64,000 nucleotides of DNA from positions 3,534,001 through 3,598,000 of the forward strand of contig JASJZH010000006.1 of NCBI GenBank assembly GCA_037178975.1. Reading direction: 5' to 3'. Shown here piece by piece: positions 26,247-37,424 of the stretch. The translations under genes were made by a program, and so were the position numbers. The notes under the pieces were generated by a model that did not search any database, had not been told where the DNA came from, and worked only from the letters and a program-made list of their open reading frames with translations. The first letter of the stretch is position 1; the number at the start of each line of letters is the position of its first letter. This stretch comes from Oscheius tipulae (lineage: Eukaryota; Nematoda; Chromadorea; Rhabditida; Rhabditidae).

Positions 26247-29200
26247 ATGTTGAACGGTAAGTCTTCGAATAAAACGACGTTAGGATCGCGCCTCTCCATC
26301 GAGAGAGCGGCTATCTTCACTCTTCTCAATGAGGTTTGTTCCAAAGTTTTCCTTCGAAAGGTTCATTTAGCTTCTCGAAGATAATGCCGAATACTTTGCG
26401 ACAAACTCCACTTGGACAGCATGGGGAGAACGGGTACTGCTGGTCTGCAACAATCTTAGGCATCAAGAAAAGGAATTAGAAAGTGAGTGTTTTGTTATTA
26501 TTCATTTTCATGAATAATTTCAGACCTTGTCACGAAACTGCAGGAAATCGCACCAAATTTTGACTATGATGGCAACACTCCTGGAAACGGCTTCAGGTGT
26601 GGACCATATTACAATTAAAGCAAAAGTTCAGGTCCTTGGTCTGTATTTGCGACACTACCGTCCTCCACATCATTTCTATGTTGAAACTAATAGCTGAACA
26701 ACGATCTTCCTTCGTCTTCCGGATTTCCCACTATTGCAAAGAGTTGGAGTCTTACTCTGCAGTCATCTCATTCCTCACAGAAGCCCTTCCAAAGGTTTGT
26801 CTGCTATATTTTACGTTCCAATTCACCAATTCTAGTGCATTGAGTACCAGACATCGTTTTCCAACACTTCCCTATTTCCGAGTTTGGAAGGAAGCTATGA
26901 ACAATACCATGAAATGCTAAAAAGTTTGGAGCAGGTCGACTCTACCTGCTTCTATGGAAGACCTCTTGGATTCCAGGTAGTCTGTTAATTTCATTTTCCA
27001 TTTTCTCTTTAGTTCTCACCGTCTGTGAGTCGAATTTTCCGATTTATTGGAATAGTTCTGGCCAGTTACTCACTGTCATGGGAAAAGGGTCAGGGGCCGT
27101 TTGGTTCCATTATTAACACTGGTCGATTCTTCCTCAGTCCTGAACAGCGGGCTTCGCGTATCATCAAAGTCACAAAGGAGGCTGACATTCAGTTCTGCAA
27201 AGGATTTTGGAATCTTTCGGAACTCAGCAACGTGAGTTACATGTACACCAAACTTTTACGAATTGTTTCAGAATATGCCCAAGTGGTTCTCTCCGGCTAT
27301 GGCTATAAACGAGCTTAGAACTATTCCACAGGAAGGTCCAATCAGTTTGGAAACGACTGAAGGAAGTACAACTGCTATTCCGGAGCCATCTGCTCATACT
27401 GGTGTCCGGCCTGTGCAAATTCGTGTGCTTTCCCCGGTTCACCGTGAACACATGGTAGGTGGTTTGGAGTCATCTTATATGTTGCTCCTTTCTAGAGTTC
27501 ATCCAGTGCATCTGGAAAGTTGCCAGCTTCTCCGTATCTTGTAATTCATTGCCATGGTGGAGGCTATGTTGCCACTTCCAGTAAATCACACGAGGTTAGT
27601 CCTTTCTAGCATTATTTCAATTCGACTTAAGACATATCTCCGCGTGTGGGCCAAAATGCTGAACTGTACAGTGGTTTCGGTTGAGTACTCACTAGCTCCC
27701 GAAAATCCGTACCCACGCCCAACTGAAGAAGTTCTGTATGCCTACGCTTGGATATTGAAACATCCTGAACTTGTTGGCTGGACTGGTGAAAAAGTTTGTC
27801 TTGTTGGAGACTCAGCCGGAGGGAATCTTGTGATGTCCGTCTGTCTTCGGCTTATTCAGTTGAAGATAAAAAGAAGAGCTGATGGTATTGTGCCATGTTA
27901 TACACCCTTCCTCTTCCAGGTATGAGTGTTTCTATTACGGTTTTAAAGAATACCTTGTAGTATTTACCGTCGCCATCTCGATTGCTCAGTGTAATGGATC
28001 CTCTGCTCCACATGGGAGTGGTACTTCGTTGCGTTGCAGCATACACTGGTGGATACACTCCGAAACCTGCAGAATCAACTGAGAACGGGCACAAATCGCT
28101 TCAGGAATATGTCGAACAAGTGCAGAAAGCGCAAAGGATAGACTTTTCGGTATGTGCACAATCAGTTTGTTACAATTACTATCTTACAGGGTGGTCCACA
28201 TTCGATAGTTTCCTTGGTGCAGAATATGCGAGGAGCGGATCGAAAAGAAAATGAGCAGGAGACCGCCGAAGTGGCATCTTTCTTCCCAAATGATGTCAAG
28301 AAAGAAGTAGAGGATGATTCAGAAGATGACAATGATACTAGGAGCATCTCTAGCATTCAGATTGACTCCGACCCATTACACATCCAGTTGACATCAACAG
28401 TTTATGACAATCACCTTCTCGAGTTCCTTATTCGACACCCTACAACTAAAAAGTGAACTTCTTGCTATGTTTAACTTTCAATATTTAGTGCAATGACTGT
28501 TGTTGACGAAAACGGCGAAGTTGTGGAAGAAGCCGAAGAAGCTCTGCCTACTGCTGATGAGAATGAGATGAAGAGACCGCGGATATTAAATTTGATCAGT
28601 GGAAATTCTTCGACAGTGCCCAATACACCGGCCGAGCCAATCAAGTCTCTTCCGAGCAGTGCTTCCAGCCATTCTATTCAACAGACTCTCGTTCATAAAC
28701 GGTCCATCTCGCAAACACTTGCCGATACGGCTACATTGGCAGCAGGGCATGCTTATGATAACCTAGCGGAATGGCTTCAACGTCCACAGAGGGAGAAAAC
28801 GAAGCTGGATCGAACTGCTTCTCTTAAGGAGCCTATCGAAGATGTAGAGGTATCTTACATTACTTTTTCATGTATTTCAAATGATTTTCAGTCTCCCTGT
28901 GAACAGAAAGAGTCTCACGTTCTTCAACTTCTCAACAAAATTGATGTTCCTCGCGACCCATTGATTTCGCCCATGTATGCTGATGATGCTAGTTTGAAAC
29001 AGTTGCCGCCTTGCTATTTTGTGGTAAGACTTAGTTATTTTAATGATGCGAATCAATAGCTTTTAGGCATGTCATTTGGATCCCTTGCTCGATGATACTA
29101 TTGCTTTTGCCAAGAAATTACGCGGTGCTGGTGGAAAAGTATGCAGCGTTGATCTGCTACCGTCGGTTCCACACGGTTTTCTCAATTTTACCCTCATGTC

Positions 29201-29273
29201 GCCCGAGTGCCGTAAAGGAGCTAAAGTGACGCTTCAAAGGATAAAAGATGCCCTCGGATTTGTGGAGCCATAG
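26247..29273 (+). CDS. hosl-1: Hormone-sensitive lipase
   Basis: Neutral acylglycerol/cholesteryl-ester lipase of the HSL family, acting at lipid droplets to release fatty acids. Exons: 26247-26333, 26371-26482, 26524-26596, 26632-26794, 26836-26976, 27013-27231, 27272-27454, 27496-27594, 27632-27919, 27961-28149, 28190-28452, 28489-28849, 28892-29023, 29067-29273; 838 residues. The HSL N-terminal domain is present (DYDGNTPGNGFRSLV and CFYGRPLGFQFSPS, close to human). The oxyanion motif HGGG is at 346-349, the nucleophile in GDSAGG at Ser 420 (human 424), Asp in DPLLDD at 775 and His in PHGF at 806. The regulatory module between them is long and acidic and holds KRSISQTL (676-683), the counterpart of the human PKA site RRSVSEAA. 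The chosen ATG is in frame just downstream of an acceptor-like TTTTTAG. Confidence 0.95.
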
Positions 29274-29484
29274 CAGCCTTCATCGAGTGTCATATCTGTT
29301 TTATTCTGTCAACCTCTGTGCTCATTTTGTAACTTTGTTTTTGTGCAATTTTGCTTGTCTATTGCAACTGGTTTGTTTGTGATATTTATTAATGTATGCG
29401 TGTGATAAACATCAAGCACAAGGACGAACCCTGTTTTCTTAAACGAGTGAACATCTTTGCTATCGTTTTTACTGGACGTGGGTA

Positions 29485-31099
29485 ATGGAAGGTATCGCTT
29501 ACACTGCTGACTCAGTCCTTCTCAAAATGGCTGAACGCGTGGCGTCGTATTTGCTTTTGTGTCTAGTTTACTACTGTAATTGCAACAACTGGACAGAGAC
29601 CATGATACAAGATAGCGAAATAAATTTTTCTAAATATCAAGTGCTTGCAGAAGAAAAAGAAATCTTTCTGATCCACAATGAACTTCTGTTCCAAGACGTT
29701 TTCCGTGATTATGTGCCTAACATACCACCTGTTTTTACCAAAAGTGAATGTTTTATACAATTTTGTACCTTTAATTTCAGGATGCTTCAATCAAACTTGC
29801 ACTGAAAACTCAAAAATATTTAAGGATTCTATTGAAGTGGTTTTGCAACAAGTCAAAATAGTTGATGTGGTTTGAAGTTTCTAGTTCATCTAAATTAATT
29901 CATTTCAGGATCCAATGAAACAGTTGATGACCCTTTTCTTCACTTACGCTCTGGTAAAGGGCTCTGGTAGTTCTTTATTAAGCAAAAGTTACAGGTATGG
30001 TTTGATCCTCGACTGAGATGGGAACCAGGGGAATATCACAATATTTCCATACTCACTGTTCCTAGAAAACGAGTATGGATTCCCGATGTCACTCCGTTCG
30101 ACAGCACCGTGGTAATGGACACTCGATCAAAACGCAACCAATGGGCTAAAGTTTCACCCAAAAAACATGGAACCTTCATTTGTTTCAGATAACGTACTAT
30201 GGCTTGTGCTACTTCGTTCAATCGACTGTGACGTCTATCAACTGTGTTATGGACGTTTCTAATTTTCCTTTTGACAGTCATAACTGTAGCGTAAAACTTC
30301 TGTCGTATTCTCTTGATACAGAGGAAGCACAGCTGAATGCTCAGATTTCTCCACAAGTCAATGCCACAACGGCTGTAGGGTTTTTGTCTCACGATATAAA
30401 TCTCTTCAGACAAATGAAGAATGGGATGTTACAAATATAACCTCCAAAAATGGCATCATTTTTCCTAATGAATCGCCAACCCAACAGGTACTTTTTAATG
30501 TTAAGAGCTCTCACATTTTTCATACAGAACGAGTTCACGTTTACTGTCAAACGAAACTTCAACTTCTACATGATGATGATAATTGTGCCATCCTTCACTC
30601 TCACCTTCATTTGTATGGCAGGATTCTTTACTTCCAACTTGGAAATTGACGACAGTGTGAAGGTAGCAAATAAAAAAATTGATATCAGGAAATAGTGATT
30701 AAGTATGAAATGGGTCTGACTACTATTATGTCGACCACGGTTATGATAGGAATCGTTTCGGAGCTGATCCCGAAAACCCAGTACATTCCAAAACTTAGTA
30801 AGTGATGTTACTATGAAATCAGCATTAAACCAGCCCTCTACGTCTGTCTGAATCTATTCTATCTGCTACTTGCAACTACAGTGGTCATCTGTGCCCCAAA
30901 ACTGTGGCAGTTTATTTCGCTCATGTTCACAAGTTGCAAGAACCACAAGAGAGGCTGGTTTCGTCGACATTTTTGGTTCTTCCGCGGAATCTTCACATTT
31001 ATTTGTCTTCTCTGCTTCGAATGGATGGTTTTTAGTAATTTGGCTTCGTTTTTGGGAGATACGTCCATTCTTGGAATGATATTAACTGGTTTAAGCTGA
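29485..31099 (+). CDS. Cys-loop ligand-gated ion channel subunit 1
   Basis: Pentameric ligand-gated channel subunit (LGC type). Exons: 29485-29743, 29781-29869, 29909-29953, 29995-30150, 30189-30374, 30410-30487, 30528-30662, 30704-30797, 30834-31099; 435 residues. A hydrophobic signal peptide follows the second ATG at 29527. The binding-loop core is VWFDPRLRWEPGEYHNIS. The Cys-loop is C-13-C with the FPFD core (residues 202-216). M1 is FYMMMIIVPSFTLTFICMAGF, M2 MGLTTIMSTTVMIGIVSEL, then M3 and, after a short loop, M4 near the C-terminus. There is no PAR motif before M2, so an anion pore is not indicated. No vicinal CC is seen, so it is not an alpha-type nicotinic subunit. Intron 30663-30703 ends in AAG; its use is supported by exact alignment with the neighbour gene. 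Confidence 0.88.
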
Positions 31100-31229
31100 A
31101 ATCAGTTTGTGATGCCTGAAAATAAACATTTATTTGGACACTCTTTGTTCGTCTCAACCTCCGCAAGCTTTCAGTCCCGGATGAACCCTGAAAGGAAGAA
31201 GCTTAGGTTTCAGTTTGCCAGTTCATTCA

Positions 31230-32911
31230 ATGTTCTTTCATCTCCTCCTCTGCTTTTTTCCGTGTAAAGGTGATAACTTAACAGACGCGACAGTTGCTCT
31301 TCTCGAAGGAGATGGTATGTTAACTGAAATGAAAAAATGATAGTATACTTCAGAAATCCGGAGCCAGTTTGTTCGAGAAAATCAACGACTATACCATCAT
31401 ATATTTGATAGATACAACAAGGAGCTTCCTCCAGTGTATACCAAACGAGATAATGTGAACCTGACTGACATTATTAAACCAGAAAGTTATGACATTCCTC
31501 GAAGCAAAATCCACATAAATTTAGTTTACGCTAAGTTACTAGCAGTGGTATGTATTCTAAAAGGCTGTGAGTATTCGTTCTTCAGGACTCGGCAAGAAGT
31601 TTGATGACACTCATTTTTGAATACACGATGGTAATTTCAGTAGCCCCATTCCCGTAAGCAAATCTTTAGACTTGGGAGGATCAACGTTTGATCTGGAATC
31701 CAGTCGAATTCAACGGCATTGATCATCTTTATGTGAATAGAAAACGTATATGGGTACCCGAACTGACTCCACAGGACAGGTAAATGTAAAATCTTCCTTA
31801 GATTCCTACATTTCAGTGTGGAGGTAACAGACACTCGTCCGGAATACAAACAATTAGTAACGGTCAGTCGTTTTTAAACCAGATATAGTTTGGCAGGTTC
31901 GGTTCTTTGGACTCGCAGAGTTCTATACTTCGAGTGTAGTTACGGCTAATTGTGAAATGGATGTAAGACAGTAGTCTGTATCTCTCAAAATTTTTTCCAG
32001 GTCAATGACTTTCCATTTGACATTCAAAACTGTAGCATTCGATTACTGTCTTACACATACAATGTGGCCGAAATCGAGTTGGAAAGCTATGTTTTCAAAA
32101 CTGTCAACCCAAAAAACACGGTAAGTTTCTCCAGTTTCCTTGCATATCTTTTCAGGGCAACGAAGAATGGGAGGTGTTGAATGTTACATCTGAGAGTCAA
32201 ATTTTGGATGAGGCTATCAATCCTGTGCAAGTTGTACGTTTTTTGTGTTGGCATGGTACAAATGACAGGATTGCAGAATCAGTTCACATTCCATATGAAG
32301 CGCAATGCCAGTTACTACACAGTTCTCATTATAGTACCATCTTTCATTCTTACCTTTTTGTGTATCGCTGGCCTTTTCACCTCTCCGATGAAAGCGGACG
32401 ACATCGACAAGGTAAAATATTGGTCATATTAACTGTATTCTTCAGATTGCGATAGGTCTCACAACAATTATGTCTTCTGTAGTGATGATCAGTGTATTAT
32501 CTCAGAGCATTCCAAAAACTAAGACCAGTCCAAAACTCTGTGAGTTGTGTGGCAAATAAAGCATTGTTTTTCAGCAAATTATGTCACACTTAACCTATTT
32601 GTGGTCTCTTTTGCAATAGCTGTGTCTATCTTGGTACCGAAGATTGGACAATTGCTCTTTCTCTTCGGAAAAGGAATCAGGTAAAGTCTTTAAGCATCTA
32701 AACAGTTTCTAGACGTTGCTATCGTAAAATTCGAAAGCTTCCAAAGCCTGAGAAGCAGGCAGAGTTATCTTGCTGTCAACGGTTCAGCTGGCTATTCAAG
32801 GGAATATTTACAGCATTTATTCTGGTCTTCTTCGAGACGATAGTTATTGTGAACCTCGCTAAATTGTTGATCAAAGAGAACACTATGGATGCATTCGGCA
32901 TTAGGAAATAA
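31230..32911 (+). CDS. Cys-loop ligand-gated ion channel subunit 2 (tandem paralogue)
   Basis: Second LGC-type subunit, 131 bp after the first and clearly related. Exons: 31230-31314, 31354-31547, 31586-31630, 31670-31779, 31817-31862, 31897-31962, 32001-32120, 32156-32230, 32277-32411, 32446-32539, 32575-32680, 32713-32911; 424 residues. Signal peptide FFHLLLCFFP. Ligand-domain core RKRIWVPELTPQD-like stretch in exon 4. Cys-loop C179-C193 with FPFD. M1 YYTVLIIVPSFILTFLCIAGL, M2 IAIGLTTIMSSVVMISVLSQ, M3 LNLFVVSFAIAVSILVP, M4 IFTAFILVFFETIVIVNLA. The donor of the intron after exon 8 may be 3 bp later. A GGTTTCAG ending at 31213 just upstream suits trans-splicing. The short gap and shared order suggest either an operon or a recent tandem copy. 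Confidence 0.88.
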
Positions 32912-34490
32912 ATATTTTTCATACACGATTACACGGTTTGTTTGTTGTCATCAGAAACCACTAATAGGAGACACACACCAGTTCACCAGAGATCCGAAGT
33001 TCACAACTTGAGTCAAGGGCGTGATAACTCTCCCTAAAAATAGAATAGCATAACCGGTTGTATAGTGCCTGAATCTGTTGATCATTTTTAGTCGCCGATT
33101 GGTGTTGCAACTTTTAATACGAAAATCGTCTCTGCCATTTAGGCATAGGATCAGGTGCAAAACAAGTCTGATGGTCGACGTTGATTTTACAGTCTTAAAT
33201 TGTCTACAGTTTCTTATCAAAAGATTGAAAGCCAGCAAAAAGATAGACGACCCCTTACAAGCGACAGAAGTTGTCAACATTCCAGCTGATTGTGTTCAAA
33301 GGTCTCCCTATTGCTTTGCTGCTATTCTTCTTGTTTTCGAGTTCACTGTGATCATGTACCCCGTGACACGGCCTAGAATGAAAACACTCGAGAATAGACG
33401 CGTTTGGCTTGACGAGATAAACCTTAGCAAGTCCCACCCTCGCTTCGAAAGACCAATCCGTCGACCAAATTCACGAAAACAACTTATTTTGAAACACATT
33501 GTACTTTTGTTTATGTTTTTCAGGCCGAATGCATCGGTCAACCACACAATTGATGCTTTCATCACATCATATGCAGCAAAACACAGAACTTCTGAACTGA
33601 ACAGACTAATCTTTTAAGAGCCTTCTAGGTATTTGGACCCTGTTTAGCCTAGTTTCACATCTGGAAAAACTTTGGATAAAGTATAACCACAAACAGTATC
33701 TGCTTGCTTCTATTGGAAGCAGCCTTTTTGCGCTTACCCGTCCATATTTAATAAAAACTTCATTACATTTAAGAACAAAACATTGATGTGATGCTGAAAT
33801 GGAAGATGAATTTTCTTGTGAACAAAAGACACTAAAAGTCTAACAATGGAGAACTTTGTTCAATAACACTCGTCCTGATCGCACTTGTCAAAATCAGGAA
33901 GTGATCCGGGATGCTGTTGTGATTTCCTCGTTTGTCTGATTACAGCCCGTGCGGGGTCGAAAAACGAAGACTGATGAGTCTGCACTCTCTCGCTGCAAAG
34001 TTCAACATCGGCCTGTTTGGCGCCACTTTCTTTGATGAACTGTTATAGTCTTACGACCCCGGAGACAGTCAGTGTCTCTCTTCCCCATAACAGTACTGGT
34101 CAATGACCGTCCCGTCAGGTGTCTTGCGCCGAATTTGATTCACTACGATCTCTGCTGCAGTTTTTGCGCCGCGGTGCTCTTTGCCCCCTTCGTTCATAAG
34201 TCAAGACTGCAAAGTGTTTACTACGTCTCACAAATATATAAAAATACACACATACACATTATTAATATATTATGGTGTCATGATAACCCCGGATATATGT
34301 TTAGATACAGAAGAAGAGACTTGGATGCCAAGCACTGCTAAAGCTGCTGCTGCTGCACGGTATGACTGATTAAAGGTTGAGACCGGTGTGAGAAAAAGAC
34401 AGAAAGATGATGGCAAGACACATACAATCCACGGAAAACTATGGTACACAGTATGGCCTCGTTGGGGTACAGAAGGAATAAGATTTGGCC
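32912..34490. other. Intergenic; one unexplained 179-codon open frame
   Basis: Lies between the second channel gene (+) and the 3' end of the nuclear receptor (-). The + strand frame 33078-33617 is the longest unspliced frame in the non-coding part of the window; its product has one possible TM stretch (FAAILLVFEFTVIMYPV) and many basic residues but no family match and no obvious acceptor or poly-A support. An AT-rich run sits near 34210-34275. Confidence 0.35.
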
Positions 34491-37424
34491 TTAATGGACT
34501 AGAAGGATTTGCTCCATCATTGGGTCATTATCTAAACCGAGCTGTTTTCGTGCTTGCAGAAAAACGGAAATATGACCTGCCACTTTCTGAAAATAGACTT
34601 GGTTACTAGTTTTTGCTCCCTTTACTGACCGTAGCGGAAGCGATAAGAAGGAGCAAGTGTCCAAATCTCGTCGTGGCTTCCTCTTGTCCAAAACGACTCA
34701 CAAGGTGTGCAAATAGAGCACTTTGCACGGATTGACGGGCAACTGAAACAACACAAGGATGAGAAGACCTTGAGATGAGAAACTCACCAATCAAAAGTTC
34801 AGCTGCCGATTCCGGAAGGCCGCACACATTGGGGTCCAAGGCCATGATCGCCTTCAAACAGACCATTTCATTCTCATCAACCTGGAGCCGTTTGAGATGG
34901 GACACGAGATTTGTCTTCATTCCGTTGCGGATCATTCTGTAATGAAACTATTAAACGAGTTTTCACACGTTCCATTGTCAGAAACTGGCGCCACCAATGA
35001 AAAGTTCATTGAGCGAATGTCTATTTCAGTTTTGATGGGAAACTTTTGAATATTTCCTTTTTCGGCACTAAGAAAATTCGATTGCTAGCCGTCTGGACCT
35101 AGCTATGTTTGCGGCGCATTCGTACTCTAAAGCAAAGCTGAGCCAAGAGGGCGCTTTCCGATGGATTCAATTAGAAGGGCATCCCCCGACCGCTCCAATG
35201 GACTTTGTGTGTTCTCGCTTAGGCTCTCCATGCAGTCGCGCAGAATGCGTCATTGCACTTGGCGGGCTGCTTTGACCTCTGGTTGAACGATTGGACCAGA
35301 GGCAGGCCAGCCTCTGACTCAACTTCCGGCACAACAAGGAACTTTACTCACTCGCTTTTGGTCTGCAGGAGCAGTCTTCGAAGCGGGTCTTGCACATCGG
35401 CAGCGAGCATATTCGAGAAGTCAGAAGTGAGGTAGTGTCCAGAGGGAAGGATAATGGCGTCTTCATGTTTGTAAGAGTGGTATGCAACTGTCAGCAGAGA
35501 GAACGTGGCAGCGCAGTTTTTCACGATGGAGGCCTAAATGATCATTTAGCATCGTGACCTATTTTTTGAATACCTTGATTTCTGGCTCCATGTCGGCGAT
35601 GGGCTTGAGTGTATTCACGTAGTCGAAAACCAAAACCAGAAGTCGACGCATGTTTTCAGCTACAACATCCGGTGTTGCCGGTCCCTGGCAGCCATCAAAT
35701 ACCATCTAAAAAGGTTTGCTACTTGTTCAATTTTCCGAAATAATCACTTTTGATCTCGAGGTGATCAGTGAAGGACGAATAACAGCATCAATCATTTCTG
35801 CATTTCTGACAGGGTCCACATTGATGACATCTCTCAGTTTCAAGCAGATGCTTTCGATTTCGGCCAATGTCATCATGACGCCTTCATCTTGTGCCGTTGG
35901 TCTCACTTCCGCAAGGTCGGCTGGAGAAGAGGGCGATGTAGAGGAATCCTCGTGGTCACTCTATATATTGTTTCCATGGACCGAGTAATGTGACAAACTA
36001 ACGTGTTTGTCAAAAAGCGAAGTAACTGATAGTTTCTTGACCGGTCCATCATTTTGAATGCGGCGTGGGTTCTTCTGTCTGCCTGTCTTATCACGATCAG
36101 GTCTGATGGCTGAAAAGTAGAAGATCACTCTTTCATCACATTCACACAAATCTGTTATCGTGAACTGTGCGCTGAGTGACAAAGCGCGACCAAACCACAA
36201 GGATCGCCATCGAGACCGTCGGTGATCGCTTGCGATTAATAAAAGCTTGCAAAAAGTCATGCGCGAGAAAAACAACAACAAATAGGCAACAATTATTACC
36301 GTCTGGTTCCATTCCGACTTCAAGGCACTTCTGGAATCGACAGGAACGGCAGACATTGCGACCGGCTGAAAAACAGAGTTTTAATTTCTGTTCTGCTAGC
36401 GTCTTATCACTCCCGGTTTTGCACCGTTGTATGCTCTTCCGCCGTAAACTTTGAACCCTTGCGATAGATGCGGTGAATAACAGAGTGAGAAAAACAGAAA
36501 CACTCACTTTTGTCAATGTTGCACTTGTTTTCGTAGCGGCACGAGTAGCACTTTCCAGCTCGAACCGTACGTCTGAAGAAGCCCTTGCAACCTGGAATGT
36601 TGAGTATACTAAAGTCTCCGAATTGTATTGTCGGATTACGGAATAACGACATGTCATCGATATTTATATATCGGTAATACGCTCTGTAATAAATAAAACA
36701 AAAAACGTACCGAAACAAGCTGTGACTCCGTAATGTTTTCCGGAGGCATCATCACAGCAGACAGAGCTGAAACGTCAAATTATTCTTGTACAGGAACACG
36801 TGTTCTTATTCTGCAAGGAGTTTTCGCCCCCGGACTATGTGTCATAGTAAATTTCGCAGGAGAACATCTGTCTGCTGCCTACGGCTACGAAAGAGCATCT
36901 TTGGATGTAATGGCGGCTGTCAGGAAGGTCCCCAGGATCATAGGTCAAGAGAGCTTTTGGTCATCAGTTTCGCCTAGGCTAATATGGCTTTAAAGAGCCG
37001 CTAGAGCAATTAACTGGCTAGGAGAGAGCCGTAGTTGCTCAAACACTTAGCACATGTGATGAAAACACTTGAGGATGTTTCGAAGCACTTTTTGGTCTAC
37101 TTTTTAACACGATGAGGACGCCGAATGCTTGGACAGGGAAGGAACAGTTGGGAGGTTCGTAAGAAAAACGTCGCCCTAACAGGATAGAATGTGGTGGCAG
37201 AGATTCGAAATAGCGCTTATTCATTTATTTTACAATCCAAATGACTGAAAATGGAGCACAACTCACCATATGGAAGGCTCTTCTGTGGGATTGACTGAAA
37301 GCTTGGGAGAGAAGTCTGCGATTTCCTGCTTGAGAAGACTCTCCATGTTGAAGGCAGTTGCGTTGGGGCCACAGCCCATGAGAGCAGCGAAGGCGAAGGC
37401 GGCGGTTGATGCACCGTCAGACAT
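34491..37424 (-). CDS. HNF4-like nuclear hormone receptor
   Basis: Ligand-regulated transcription factor with a two-zinc DNA-binding domain and a ligand-binding domain. Exons read downward: 37424-37267, 36766-36711, 36591-36508, 36365-36300, 36109-36003, 35960-35748, 35705-35574, 35533-35352, 34936-34788, 34742-34630, 34586-34491; 451 residues. The first zinc cysteine codon is split by a 500-bp intron. Finger 1 is CSVCCDDASGKHYGVTACFG, P-box CKGFFRR, and finger 2 ends NVCRSCRFQKCLEVGM, the supplementary-NHR/HNF4 pattern. The LBD has DENEMVCLKAIMALDP, RFGHLLLL and a C-terminal AF-2 helix DPMMEQILL. The last intron (34587-34629) is needed to reach AF-2; without it the protein would end at ATVSKGSKN. 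A CGCAG acceptor stands two bases before the ATG. Confidence 0.9.

Noticed and set aside
29485-32911. Glutamate- or GABA-gated chloride channel assignment
   Set aside because: Neither subunit has the PAR motif before M2 that marks anion-selective members.
35253-35435. Open frame inside the large intron of the nuclear receptor
   Set aside because: It overlaps the end of a coding exon on the other strand and the 415-bp intron; no independent support.
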